Shown here: positions 51,501-64,000 of the stretch, piece by piece
Position numbering within the stretch: the first letter of the stretch is position 1
How the letters are laid out: each line of letters starts with the position of its first letter
Assembly: GCF_021130785.1 (NCBI RefSeq)
Contig: NC_060213.1
Span: 95,038,501 to 95,102,500, forward strand
Direction: 5' to 3'
From: Homalodisca vitripennis
Lineage: Eukaryota > Arthropoda > Insecta > Hemiptera > Cicadellidae
DNA: 64,000 bases
Notes under the pieces: model-generated
What the model saw: the letters and a program-made list of their open reading frames with translations, nothing else
Database searches by the model: none
Told to the model about the DNA's origin: nothing
Made by a program: the position numbers and the translations under genes

Positions 51501-53053
51501 TTATAGTTTGTTTAATGTACTGTGTATGGTATTTTCATTTTTATATTTTAACCATTTAAAATAGAAACAAATAATCACTTTTAAGTCATTGTCCAAACGT
51601 GCTAAAAATTGTTAAATAATTTTTAATTATTTTACTTATTTACGGTGATTAATTAAATGTAAGTTAGAAACAATTAAAATACAATTTTAATGTGCACATG
51701 AGTATATTCAACGTAATAAAATTATCTTGTTCATAAATGCAATTAGGTATAGAGTGATTTCAGTTAACTTATGGCCTAAGTCGTACTAGTTACTTAGTAT
51801 TATGAGTAATTCTCAATAATTACATACTGCCTTGACAATACGACATATAACTTTATAAAATAGGTGTAATACAAGAAAGTAACAACACGTTTGTCTCTTA
51901 TTGTTATTTAAATACAATTACTAATGTGATTTGCAAATTGAAATAGTAAAATTGTATGCATAACTTGCAAGTAAAACTTGTATACGTCTATTTATGTCTT
52001 ATCAATAGACGCTCTCTATAAAAGTTCGCTGCAAATTACGGTATAAACAATTCTTATAGAATGAAATATTGCATGTGAAAAGAGCATTCTAAAAAAACAC
52101 CAGAGTAGTGGTTATTGCTTTACATTAACGATAGTTGAAAGCTTTTTCTTGTTCCGAAATACTTAATCAGCTTCTTAAGTAATAATAATTATTTAATTAT
52201 TGGTAATATAAAATAATATATAAAAAATACAGTAGGAATTCCAGGAAATTACTCGCATCTATTCTTATCCTGAAAGAACTCAGCAATAGGATTTGTGAGT
52301 CAGCGGTTGAAAATATTAAAAAATTGTAATTGCACTCATTTTTATTTTTTCGCTGTTAAGTTTGGAACCATAATTTATTTTTGTATGTTTTTTCATCAGT
52401 AGCACTAATTTGACCTAAGAGATACGTAGTTGTAATTAGCATACTAACTAAAAAAAGTTTATAGAGTAACCAACATTTTTATATTTTTACCAATACAGAT
52501 GTTTTTGTTCCATGTAACTTAAGTTGTTACCTCAATCTGACTAATTAAAATTTAAATATATAAGACAAAATGACCACTAAACACATTTTTGTTGGTGTTA
52601 TATTATGAAAAGTTAATTAGTGTCATTTGAACCGACTTGTAAAATCATTTCACTTACATGTTGTGTTAAATGTTTTTAATTAAAAACTTTCAAGATTTAG
52701 AAAGACTTATAATAGTAAGAAAACGTATTTTCTTAGGAGGCTGGCTAACAAAGTGTTTAATTATAAGAAAGCTGGAGTCGCTTTAACTTGTACTAAGGAT
52801 GATCAAAGTTGATAAAAATATAATAAGGAATATTGGCTTTGGCGATAATATCCTTTTATTTCTTAATATCTTCCAAACAATTACTAAAAACTTTTAAAGA
52901 AAATTTTGCTAAGACAAAAAAGAAACTAATTTCATTTAGCGAGTTAATTCGAATTTGTTATCCTCTCACTAGTTTGTATACAAAGGTCTGTGAATTCAAT
53001 TAATATTAAAAATCATTTTGAATGTGTAATTATAACCATGTGTAATTGATCCT

Positions 53054-53130
53054 GTATATATATATATATGTATATATGTATATACATATGTTTTATATAT
53101 GTTTTATATATGTATATATATATATATATA
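53054..53130. repeat. Compound TA/TG-rich microsatellite
   Basis: TA runs interrupted by TG and TTT (TATATG and TTTTATATATG units repeated). Confidence 0.85.
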
Positions 53131-53679
53131 AAACATGTATGCATACGTTAGATGTTTCATACTCATTTAGGCCAAATATAGCGGTCAGATTTGAGAAATT
53201 TGAAGCACTATACTACTTATGTATGAGAATAAAACAAACATCCGCATATCGTTATTCTAAAACTACCCACGAATGCTCGTGTTAGTAACTTAAAAAAAAA
53301 CAATTTACTGTAAAGTCAAGAAACATTTTTGGTAGTTGAACGAGTAACAAAACGCAAGGTGCCTCACAGCATGTTTTAACTATTTTCATGAATTAAAACT
53401 AGCTGTCATTGCTTAATGCATGAACTAATGTCAAATATTATTATGATATATCATCCCTGCTCACACTAACAAAGATAATGATTAAATTTAAATACATTTC
53501 TATAAATGTAACAAAAGCATTAAAAATTTAGATGATTTCTAGCTTTAAAAGATTGATTTTTAAATACTATTTTGAAAAATCAATTAAAGTGAACCTCTTA
53601 TAGAACACATATTGTTCAAAATCACTACATTTAATTAAATGAAATTTTAAAACTACCCTGGAGTATATACAGGTAAACA

Positions 53680-53885
53680 TTATACTGTGAACTCATGTGT
53701 GTTGTGAAGTATCCAATATATGAGTGAGTGTAGGTTGAAGTCATGAATAAGGTATGGAACTGGGAGGTTTCTGTTGGAATTGCAAAACATTTTTCCGATT
53801 TCCCTATAAACGCGAAACGTTTCTATTCGTTTCATTTTCTGCACAAGAAGTCTTTGCATGTTGTACGTATGGCTAAAACTGATGT
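53680..53885 (+). repeat. Family D repeat, copy 1
   Basis: Matches 56533-56590 (ACTCATG.GTGTTGTGAAGT.. GAGTGAGTGTA) and then, without a break here, 56945-57075 (GGAACTGGGAGGT, TTGGAATTGCAAAACATTTT, GATTT..CTATAAA, GAAACGTTTC, CTGCACAAG). The 95-codon frame at 53743-54030 is only partly shared with copy 2, so I do not call a gene. Confidence 0.65.
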
Positions 53886-53889
53886 TACC

Positions 53890-56530
53890 CGTATAAAATT
53901 ACTGATAATTGCATTATATTTAAACGTTTATAACAGTTGTTTTATTCTCGTTAGTGAAATAAATTTGATTAACGATTCTATAACAATTACCTCTCTAAAC
54001 TTTATTAATTCATTTCTAGAAGCATATTAAATGAGCAAATCAACTTTTAATTACATTTTATACGATAAATAACATATTCAAAACATACTTGTATAGGTAA
54101 CACTATAAAATATACCTGGAATCTGTAATATATAAAAACACAACAGACCCTGTCTATTCCAAGAGACGAGAGTTACTTTGCATTGTATGGCACGGTACTA
54201 GTTTTTTTATCGATATGACATTTCTTTCACGTAAAATATTTACCGTCTGTCGCGCTAGTTTCAGTGGAATTCGAAATGGGAGGATACAAAACCGTTAAAA
54301 ATATAAAACGCTTTTCTTACATTAAAATATTTATAGTATTACTAATACTTATCCGATTACAATGTAAATAAGCGTTCAATCAACATCAGTGTCTATATTC
54401 AGACCCTAGAAAAGGCGACTTTCTGTCAATCTATTTTTATAAAAGTGATATAACAATCAGGTTTATGTGTTCCAATGAAGGAATAATACAATCTTAAGAA
54501 TAAATTAGAGATTTTTATTTGTTTTTTATGCCCTCTAATTTATACCACCATCAAAATTAGTGAGGCTGACAATCAATTTTTTTATGAAAGTGCCTCGATT
54601 TATTTAAAGATAAACCTGAATTTGAGATCATATTTGGCAAAATTATTTTAGGGTTCTAAATGATTATATATGTTCCCTCTATGTAAACGAAACGTAGAAA
54701 TATGTAATTATATCTACCCGTTACTATCAAATCTAAATAATATAGAAAACTAAAATGTTACTCTACTTGTGTTGAAGGAAATTTATTTCTGATTAATATT
54801 TAAATTATTTGTACTAATTTAATAAGTTTTATTTAGATACTCGATAGTTATGCAGAGTAGATTATAATGTTTTTTTTTTTGGCAAAAGTATTAGAGTGCA
54901 AGCCTAAATCTTCAAGCATTCTTAGGTTAGAAATAATACAACGAATTCTTTATAAATAGAAGTGTACAGAAGTAGACATTTCCGCTCTTTCAACTCCCGG
55001 GTACTATTTTCTGCCACCGTATTTATCAATGAAGAGTATTCGGCATAAACTTTAAACTTTGTGTGCTTTTCAGAAAATTTCGCCCTAATATTTTGTCCTC
55101 ATTAAAAATGGCTCTGAGCAGTTAGCATTTTCTGAAGAATAATAAGTTTTATTCAATACAATTTGAGGGCAATTTTTCATTTGCTGGTAGGCCCTACTAT
55201 TGCTGACTAAATTATTTGAAACATTTAATTTATACTATTTAATACCTTACGGATTTATGAGTCTTCAGAATTTGAACTAATAGGTTTAATAAGTTATGCA
55301 TTTATACTTATGCAAGTCATATGCGATTCTGTATGACTTATGTAAATTACTTTTTTATTTTATAACCACAATAAGGAATAATGTTGGACTTGTAATGGTT
55401 CCCTGTTTGAAACGAGTTGATACGGAAGTGTCGTATTGTGTTGAGCTCCTACTGTATGAGTTGTTAAAGTAGCATGTAGGTTATCTGAAACCGTTAGATT
55501 TTGTGATATGAATAGAATTCACTGTGGTTATAAAGTTTTACAGTAATTCAAAATAACGTGAGATTTTTGGTTTTCTATTGTTAAATTCTGCTATCTAGTA
55601 TATGATAATAAAAATCTTTCTTTTTATGCAATATTTTTTATCTTTTGACATCTCTTGTCCCAAAACTCATGTATTTATCTCGATCGTAACATATTCAGGG
55701 GCAATATTAATTTGCTTATCTTTGATCTTTATACACAGTGTCTTACTGTTTAAAAACGTCTTCATTCGAGAGTCCATTAGTATATCTTTTATGGAGATTT
55801 TTATTTTATATATAATTAAAGGTGAGTGTATTACAGACCATACGTATTAAACTCTATGTAACTGACGTAAGACATTATTCTAATTATTCTATTTGTGAAA
55901 ATACGTCATCAATTATTACTTTGTAAACTTTGTTGTGCTTGAAGAAGGGACCTAAATCCCGCTTTATTGATTGTCATATTTGAACCTACAGTATAAGAAA
56001 TATTTTATTTAAAGTCACGCATATTGTACAATTTATATTCCTCTAACATTGTAGTTAAAAACGTATAATAGTACACAAACTATACGGTTTAGAATTTCGT
56101 CTTTTATGGGTTTGTAAATATTTGTTTATCATGACAGGGAATATATCCATAAATTAAAATCAACTTTGTATTACATGGAAATCTGTGTAGCTGTGTGATA
56201 CAATAATTCTACCTTCTAAATTAGAAAGGCAAAAGTTTCGAAAAGTTAAATAAGGTTTTATTTCTTATTTTTTGTTCTTTGTATTTGTGAAATTGCTGTG
56301 TTTATTGGTTTGAATAAATTTGTTGTTTTGTATAATAATCCAAACACTCATATTTGTGCCTTTACTGCTAATTTAATTAAATAGTATTCATCTGAACAGT
56401 GTAGTCTATATTATATATGTAAAATAAGTCTTAAGTTATTCAGAAGAAACCTATACAATACGGGAATTCTTTAAATGTTTATATCAAAATGCTTGAAGTG
56501 TTGGAAACATCCTTAGAATACATACGAATA
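53890..56530. other. AT-rich DNA without recognisable genes
   Basis: Nothing supported. The Phe/Ile-rich frame at 55602-55850 is short and unrecognised. Confidence 0.4.
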
Positions 56531-56532
56531 TG

Positions 56533-57075
56533 CATCACAGTGTCAACTCATGCTTGTTGTGAAGTTTCGTACATGCGAGTGAGTGTATTTTTTAACAATT
56601 AACACTCTTCATAAAGTTTTTGTTTATAATCTCTTTATTTCATTTATCAATTTCTTACATTGTATTGCATTTCATGAACATTAATAACTTTGCAAAAATC
56701 TATGTATACCTTTTATATTAGTCAGACATACATTATTTAAATTCATACAGACATCCATTGCCACATCACATCTAGCGTTTGATTTCTAAATTTCCACAGA
56801 TCCTCATCATGAAATCGTGAAAAGAGTAAAACGTTTTAGGCACGAAAAGGTGCTTGAGACGAGTTTTAAATTTATTTGTGTGGTTTGAAAATTTTACACT
56901 TTCAGTGAGCCTATTGATTATCCTGATACAAACTTTTTGCGGGAGGAATAATGCATGGGACTGGGAGGTGTCTATTGGAATTGAAAAACATTTTTGCGAT
57001 TTCTCTAAAAACAAGAAACGTTGCGACTCGTTGCAATTCCTGCACAAACATAATTTTGATGTTGTAAATACAACT
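56533..57075 (+). repeat. Family D repeat, copy 2, split by about 355 bp
   Basis: 56533-56590 and 56945-57075 align with the single block 53680-53885. The 56590-56945 interval is extra, either an insertion here or a deletion in copy 1. Overlapping frames on both strands (56772-57111) are by-products. Confidence 0.6.
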
Positions 57076-57079
57076 AGAT

Positions 57080-57784
57080 GTGTTGAAACTCAAGTAATAT
57101 TTAAAATTTAAAAAAATTATCCTTATTTGTCAACATAGATAATAATATCATTTCGAAAAATGCTGCAACCTAAAGTGAACTATTTAAAATCTAACAGAAT
57201 AACAAATGTATGGAGTACTAATACAATTCATCCACTAAATTAAATATCTAGGTACCCTAAGAATTGTAAAGTTTCAATAACCGAAGATCATATGTCCCTC
57301 TCTTTCTAATTAGGTGTTATAAATGTAAGGTCTTCCAAATTCCACCCATAAACCAATTTTACAAGTAAAGTATCCCTAACCATTAACACAGCGACTTATG
57401 GAGTATAATAAAAAGACATTAAACTTAAAAGTTAATTTAAGTGTTACAAACCCTTTTTGCTACCTCTTAAATATCTGTAAAGATAGTAAAATTTTTATCT
57501 TAAAATTTTAATTATAAGATAACAGTGTGAATTTTTATTAAATATAAGTTGGAATAATATTAGCTGGATAAAAAAATTTTTCTATGAAATGCTTTTTTAG
57601 ATTTGAAAGCTTGTATTATGAGGTATACATTTGAAATATCTTTTAGTTGTTAGCATTATATTCGAGGTTCATAATTAATAAAGAATCACGAAATAAATCA
57701 GTAATAATATAAAGGCTGTTTAGAGGCTACTGCAGTTTATTACATATAATGTGTACTGTATTCATAGCATGCACAGTTAGTGAA
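57080..57784. other. AT-rich DNA without recognisable genes
   Basis: No feature could be supported. Confidence 0.4.
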
Positions 57785-58625
57785 TTATACAAAAAACCAC
57801 AAGAGAGTGCAGTTGAGGGAGGAGCCTATTTTGCCCGTGACCTTGCAGCGGCCAACGAGAACTGAGCGACGTTGCCAAACTTGTTCCCCGCTGTAACCAC
57901 AAGCCGCGCGAGTCCAGCGTTCTTAAAATACTTAACCGTTACGCTCGAAAGAAATGTTAGAGCTGTCTTGAATTAATTAACTACGTATTACAAAATGTAA
58001 TTTTATGGTAATTTAAAAAAAATACATCTCTGTAGCTTATTTCCATGTTGAGTTAAATGGATTGAAATAAATTATTGTATTATATTACTCATATACGAAG
58101 ATCGTAGGATTAAAATCTTTAGCTGAAATATAAATTAAAAAGGAAACATAAAAATACCGCAAAAACGTTAATTTCCCGTATTTAACAGTTAGATAATGCC
58201 ATTATCACTGATATATAATAAGGCATTACATGTTTGCATAGTATAATCATGTTATGTTAAATGGATTTTTAATTTGGTAAGAAAGTTATCAAATACATCT
58301 GAAATATATGTTCTTTTCCATAAATATACTTATTCGGTACATAACGGTGGGAATTGTTGCCGCAACGGTTTTGTTACCCACTTCATTAATAAACTATACA
58401 AGTAATTTAAATATAATATAGCAAACTGTCAACGAATTTTAAATATTGTTTTTCAATTATACTGATAAGTTTTAAATGATCAGTGTTAGTTGTGAGCGCA
58501 GCGGTTTATCAGCCACAATGCGCCAGCCGTGCCGGGCGGCAGCGGCAGTTGTGTGGCAACGTCGCGCAGGCCAGTCCATTCTATTGGTCGCCGCCAACTG
58601 CACTCTCTGGTGGTTCCTTGTATAA
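57785..58625. mobile_element. Non-autonomous DNA element with GC-rich inverted ends, 841 bp
   Basis: The left end TTATACAAAAAACCACAAGA and the inverse of the right end TTATACAAGGAACCACCAGA agree, and both continue GAGTGCAGTT: 27 of 30 positions match. A second shared inner block, GCGACGTTGCCA, lies about 81 bp from the left end and 60 bp from the right end. Both end zones are GC-rich (57800-57925 and 58480-58610) against an AT-rich core. The inner motif CAGAGAGTGCAG resembles hAT-type ends, but the target duplication is unclear, so the superfamily is unassigned. There is no transposase. The 80-codon frame at 58483-58725 runs through the right end and is not a gene. Confidence 0.65.
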
Positions 58626-58629
58626 CTTC

Positions 58630-61600
58630 GTAAAATGTATAAATATTACATTTGATACCGAATTTAGTTTTAGATATAATTTAAACGTAAGTATACATTG
58701 TTTTCCAATAAAATCATGTTTTTAAGGGTCGTATTAAATATTTGATTTGAATTCTTAATTAATACAAAATGTCAAATACTAATTTAAAATAAATTATATA
58801 TTAAAATAAGAACGTAAAAGTTTGCAAAGCTTTTAAATATTCTTGTTATGTTTTGTCACCACGTGCAAGTTATCTGTACTTGCATTAAAGGGTTTTGAGA
58901 AAGGGAATAATACAACGAATAATACTTAACGTTAACTATAAAAGAATTGCAAATCAATACAATTTCTGAAATGGGAACATTGAGGAGCGAATCTAGATTT
59001 CTAGGAATAAGTTATTAAAAAAGATATAATTAAAACATTTTTAGTAAATGATTTTTTCGAGTAAAATAGACAAATTCCATTTATTATAATAAATAGAATA
59101 ATGGATGTTTTAACTTTTTTGTATTTAACATGAATGTTTAAAAATATTAGAGTATTCAACGTCAACGCTATTTTAATGTTTGAAACATTCATTTTTTACG
59201 ACCTAAACACGTATTTTATTTAATTGGGACGTACGTAAGTAACATGTTAAATCTATAAATAATTTAGTATCATGCAGTAATACTAAAAAAAGTGTAATAA
59301 GGATTACGTAACACTATCCATATTTATTTAGAAATATTATTAAAATTCGCTTTACAGTAAAATTAAAAACTTAAAAGTGTTAATTTATGAATACATATGA
59401 CATATTTAATAGAAGGCGTGTGCTATAAGAAATTAAATATATTATACGAACAAGCCAAATTATCGCTAACGTTTTAAAGTACATAGACAAAATCATGTTT
59501 TATACATTTATAATATAAAATTAAACGTCAGAAGACAAAACCAACCCATAGATTTGATACTACCATAGTAAAAACCTAAACGATCTTTTCAAAAACAAAA
59601 CATACACCTTAATAAAATTTTGATCTAATATTTCAACAAAGTTTTTACCTTGATATTACAATTCTGACTAACATTTAATTTACAGAAATAGAAGTTTTAA
59701 GTAATTATACGAAGTACAATAAAAGTTTAGATATTGAATTTATATAATATATACGAGTACTATTATATAAGAATCTAATGATGAATGTTTTACTCAACGC
59801 GTTAAAACTACTATACTGATTATACTGAAACTTTATATGGATATTTAGTGGCAACAATATAGGCTAATTCTTAGATTGTAATCTTCAGTCTACGCCCAAC
59901 TGGTCTCTCCTATTAAGAATATTCACGTCTTGTTCTATAAAGTTACGTTACAGTATATCACCAACTTACAGATACCCACGGCTTCGAGCGAAAATCTGTA
60001 GGCTTTTGTACCATTATCAATAATCTTGTTCAAATACGAGTTACAGTTCCGAGGGCAGTTTACGTTAAATTTATCACGACCAATAAAATATTTAAAAAAA
60101 TTAATTGTGGGTATTGTATTTTTTTTGGGTCTTATTAAATTTTTCCCATGGTTGATTTCGCTTTGTTTAAACGATCACAAAAATATATAAATACACTTCT
60201 GGAAAGCCTACTCATGGCAAAAGACGACTAAAATGAGTTTTATAACAATCTTTAAATTTGTATTGAAAATTAATAAGCGACATTGACTTCGATATCTAAA
60301 TTACTGTACTGACTATCACACTGTTCACATCTATGTTCTTGTTGTCATATAAAACCCAGATTCTTATTTAAGTTATGTTAATTTGTGACCTATCTTTTCC
60401 GATCTATGACGCAGTCTTGAATATTTAAATATCACAAACTTCGTAATTTTTCAGAATACTAATTTGTCATGTGATGTGGCTATGTCAGGTTAATACTATT
60501 ATTTTATAGACTCTCATCAAATATATCACTCATGACATAAGAACATTAAGCTAATAAATAAGTTTAATTTAAATTTGTACTTTATTAATTCCCTATATTA
60601 CTTCTATGTTAATTTTAGTTGAGTTTTGAATTATTTGTTCGAAGTGGAATTAGCCATTATTGATGTACTTTTAATTGGATATTCTTTCTAATGTCTTGTT
60701 TGACTACATATATGTGAACATATAAACACATTTTGATAACTTTTCCTCATTACATTAATTATCTTCGCTTTTTTAGACAAAAAGTTTGAAGGGTAAAGCA
60801 AAATGTGGATAATGAATATCCACTGCCTAGGTGATGACACGTCGTTTTTCAGTACAATTAACGCCGGATTAGAGGTTTGATAAGTGTGACGTAAATCACT
60901 CCACTGTTGATATATTGACCGTGAATTTTTGACCTAAAACTAAATGTTTCTGTGTGAGCATGTGCGTGCTTGTGTTCAATATTTTACTATTTTATATTTA
61001 GCAATCCTAACAAATAATAATTATTACTTGATCTTATTTGAGTATATAAAGCATTTATAAAAAAATACACCTTTTATTCACAACATAATGTGTCTTATTT
61101 ATATTATGAGTGAAGAAAAATGAATAGTGCTATAAGAATTCGGTCACGGGATTGGAATTTCTCCGATATCTAGGTGTCCATTGAGACATGATGCGTCTGT
61201 TAAAAGGTTCAACTATTCTAGGTCCACTATTCTTTCAAAACCTGTTGTTTTTCAATACACTAGCCTGTACAAATTTTTTCTTATTACTCACAACTATTTC
61301 ACAATATTCAATAATATCTTTGAATCTAAAGCCGAACACTTTTTGTTACAAACATATAAGGTTAGAACTCTAAGAATGTCTAATTTATTCCTTTATTATT
61401 TTTTTCTTTTATCAAATCTCCGCTACCATCGCCTTCACAGTATTAGGGTAAATATCTATACTATTCATAGGTCTTGGCGTTGATTCTATATGCATAATTT
61501 TTAGTCTGAGTTTCCAGATCCACTAATTTTCAAGCCAGTTGACAGAGAGTTCCCGCCATCTGAATCCTCCTGTCCACTAGCAACTCCGCGTCTATTATAA

Positions 61601-61760
61601 AATTGTTAACTGGATTTTTCCGGCCACTAGAAGTTCCAACGTGTGGTTAGTTTACGACCACTGTTTACAAAGTCCAATCACAGCCAAAAATAGAGGTAAC
61701 CTCTAAGACTTTTCTATTGCATAATATCATTGGATGTTAAGTTTGGATAGACCTAAGAAA
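58630..61760. other. AT-rich DNA without recognisable genes
   Basis: The only compositional change is a GC-richer patch at about 61530-61680 containing the paired phrases CCACTAGCAACTCC and CCACTAGAAGTTCC. Its identity is unknown. Frames at 59001-59192 (minus) and 61181-61483 are short and unrecognised. Confidence 0.4.
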
Positions 61761-61763
61761 TCT

Positions 61764-62048
61764 TTAGCAAGAAAAATATTTCGTAAACAAATAAAAAAAT
61801 AATAGGGGAATTTTGCCTGGAAACGGTAAGAATTTATAGTTTCTTGTCTTCAGAGGACTTGCTTTGGAGCTGTGATCAGATCCACATGGACAAGACCAAG
61901 ATGATGAGTTAGTAACACTTTTTGTGACTTTAAAATAACATTTTTCTCGTAACCAAATATGATGATAATATTTTGCCGTATTATTACGACTAAGAAATCC
62001 GGGTTTTACATAAAAGACATTTTTATTCATTCCACAATTGTTATTCAT
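61764..62048 (-). other. Open reading frame of 94 codons next to a hairpin, unrecognised
   Basis: ATG frame starting eight bases from the 62058-62117 hairpin. Codon use looks less random than in neighbouring frames, and a CPCGSDH segment lies around residues 53-59. I recognise no domain. The hairpin beside it carries a hammerhead-like core, so this could be the first coding piece of a retroelement terminal region. The alternative is chance. Confidence 0.15.
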
Positions 62049-62057
62049 TTTAACAGA

Positions 62058-62117
62058 GCTTTCGCCGGTTAAGAAATCATCAGTAAAGCAACTGATTATG
62101 CTTTAACCGGCTAAAGC
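62058..62117 (-). repeat. Long imperfect hairpin with hammerhead-like core
   Basis: GCTTTCGCCGGTTAAG (62058-62073) pairs with CTTTAACCGGCTAAAGC (62101-62117), and ATCAGT pairs with ACTGAT around a 6-base loop. This gives a stem of about 25 bp with a few mismatches. On the minus strand it reads CTGATGA (62083-62077), then 13 bases, then GAAA (62063-62060), the order of a hammerhead core. The intervening segment does not form a stem II by itself, so any ribozyme is decayed or an alternative fold dominates. Confidence 0.6.
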
Positions 62118-62119
62118 AT

Positions 62120-63765
62120 TTTTAAAGTAAATATAAATGTTGGAAGGAATAAAAATGTTTTTACATTAATACCTGGTGACTTCCATTAAGCATACAAAGC
62201 ATAATATAAGAGATCCAGAACAAAAAGAAGGCGAACACGCCTGCCAACTCCTTCTTCCGTATTAAGGATACACTAAGGATAATCATCCTTATGTCTCCCC
62301 TAGTCTACAGCTCCAAGTATGCATTTCGGTCCGCCTACATCACGGATTGCATATGTGTTCTATACTAGTGTTTTCATCTACGCTCATCACACATCCATAG
62401 ACCAGTAACGTTTTTAAATAAATGCATGTTTATTTATTTAGCCTGATTTTTTATATTAAGATTTAAGGCAAAATTAAAGTCACCTTAATAACATACGTCA
62501 AAAGGAGAAATAAGAAATTGCAATATAATAACGGCTATACAATTTTTCTCACGTGTAAAAAACACTAATTATGCAAAGAATAAATTTAATTCAAAGGTAT
62601 AAATATGTGGGTAAACCTTGAATTATTAAAAAAAACAATGGTCTGCGTTAATATGTATGGTGCATACACAGAAATCACAATATGTTTAGATAATACGGCT
62701 CTCAATGTACTAGAACAATCACGTAGATACACAATAATAAATCTCCAATGTAAGTCAATGTTTTTAACAAAGATCCCGGCACAACAATTAATAAGCCATT
62801 TTGCTTAACATTATAAGCTACATAAAAACGAGAGCTATTATTCATGCCAATCCATGATGACTGCATACAAATTTAGAATTGATTTCCAATACGGTTACTA
62901 TAAGTTTATTTATACATTGTAATAACACTATGTGCGACATACACGGCATTGAATTGTCTAAACTTAATGTTTAATGTGACAAAATTATTTGAAATATTTG
63001 AATGTTAATCTTTTCCTTCACTGCAAAGCGTACCCTCATTTGTTGCAATACTGACTAAATATATTTTTTATAAACTGTGTTATAGATGATTGCTTATGTA
63101 GAATAATTGTTGTATTAAAAAACAAATATATAGTAAATATCAACCTTCCATTTGGAGAGCATCACATAGTAATCCAACTCATTTATAGCATATAAAAAAG
63201 GTACAATAACCAACCTGGATGAAATAACCTGCAGTATGATAAGTTTTTTTATCCTCGAAACTAAAATCCTCGAAAAATTAGAGGAACTATACCTTTATTT
63301 TCTACATAAAAATAAGAGAGTACGTTTATATCTGTCCAGGTCATCACATAGAAATGCTTCATATACATTTCCGAAGTAAAATTAATAACTATGGTAGAAA
63401 TGGAGGGTGAAGTAAGGTCGTTTATATTTAATATTAGTTTTTACAAGTAAGTATCGATGTATATAGGGAAGGAGATACTAAAGTTTTTCACTCTTCATAT
63501 ATTGAGTCAGATTAAGTCAGGAGTTTTAAAATAGGAGAATCCATATTTAATATCAAAAGAGAAAAGAAATGTATTAAGAAACTGCTTCTGAACTAAAGAT
63601 GAAACATTTGTTTCAGGGGTCCCTTACACCTCAAAGATTTTCTCCTGGGAACTATCCATCAGGAATGTCTTAACTTTAAAGAGAGCAGCTCGTACCATGG
63701 CCTGTAATTAATATCGCATTATAAACTGGTTATGTCATAATTTTATATCCAATAACGAGGATATA
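62120..63765. other. AT-rich DNA without recognisable genes
   Basis: Contains the small dyad AAGGATAATCATCCTT near 62274. Nothing else supported. The open frame at 62605-62808 is short and unrecognised. Confidence 0.4.
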
Positions 63766-64000
63766 CAGGGTGTAAAAAAAGTCCCGGGTCGGTTAAATAT
63801 TTTTCTACATATTTACAATACAGCTACAAAACCTTACACAAAGTTTCTGGACGTAAACATCTATTTTTTCACATATTCAGTGATCCGCTACTTCCTCAGG
63901 GGGGCGGCCCGCTAGGAGTCAGAATAAAATCTTTAATGTATGCATAGGTCGATATGCATATCAAATAAAAGGTCTTTATTAGTAGAGTACAGAGCCGCAA
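63766..64000 (+). repeat. Arthropod-type 'TACAGGGTGT' repeat, running off the window
   Basis: Begins ACAGGGTGTAAAAAAAGTCC and CGGGTCGGTT, a form of the terminal sequence seen on many arthropod dispersed repeats (recalled, not searched). The following 200 bp are less AT-rich (CTCAGGGGGGCGGCCCGC) and clean-looking, suggesting a younger insertion. The other end and any coding part lie outside the window. Confidence 0.5.

Larger units (their letters stand above)
49105..53670. other. AT-rich DNA with three (TA)n arrays, no recognisable genes
   Basis: Contains the TA arrays listed separately. The open frames at 49362-49556, 50436-50624, 50641-50856 and 50929-51216 (minus) are under 100 codons and unrecognised. 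The 50460-50800 stretch is slightly less AT-rich but shows no known domain. Confidence 0.4.

Noticed and set aside
56772..57111. Three overlapping frames on both strands
   Set aside because: They overlap each other and the family D repeat, and no known domain is present.
58483..58725. 80-codon frame with an Ala/Arg/Gln-rich start
   Set aside because: Its apparent coding-like composition comes from the GC-rich right end of the inverted-repeat element.
1..64000. CRISPR arrays, operons, ribosome binding sites, prophage
   Set aside because: The window is clearly eukaryotic repeat-rich DNA. No spaced direct-repeat array or prokaryotic gene layout is present.

Overview
This is an AT-rich (by eye about 70% A+T), gene-poor stretch of animal nuclear DNA. 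The composition, (TA)n microsatellites, Penelope-like retroelement remnants, tRNA-derived repeats, MITE-like inverted-repeat elements and the 'TACAGGGTGT'-type repeat end at the right edge point to an arthropod, most likely an insect; I cannot name the species. I see no bacterial features, no convincing host protein-coding exons and no rRNA. The longest open frames are what one expects in such DNA, apart from one recognisable retroelement domain.

Region by region. 1-90 is a repeat end. 100-700 (minus) is a broken Penelope-like reverse transcriptase. 5161-5755 is a 46-bp inverted-repeat structure enclosing a tandem repeat with a well-preserved tRNA-like segment at 5519-5588. 13605-19480 and 29343-36510 are two collinear, diverged copies of one long repeat (called family A here), with fragments at 8040-8300 and 12250-12450; the second copy contains a 725-bp inverted-repeat element (33161-33885). 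A second family (C) sits at 22128 and 40152, a third (B) occurs six times (5985, 10120, 24030, 41230, 41960, 48985). 39067-39286 (minus) is a tRNA-headed SINE. 41121-42550 is a tandem duplication of about 0.7 kb. 44120-44599 is the GIY-YIG endonuclease end of a Penelope-like element lying between two (TA)n arrays. 45-64 kb is mostly featureless AT-rich DNA with a repeat pair (family D, 53680 and 56533), a MITE-like element with GC-rich ends (57785-58625), a long hairpin (62058-62117) and a repeat running off the right edge (63766-64000).

Taken together, nearly all dispersed repeat copies of families A, B, C and D lie in the same orientation, and the order A-end, C, B recurs at roughly 17-19 kb intervals. 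This suggests that much of 1-50 kb descends from old tandem duplications of a large unit rather than from independent insertions. No genes can be said to work together here; the biology on show is transposable-element and repeat biology. All repeat identities come from reading and aligning by eye, so boundaries are approximate.
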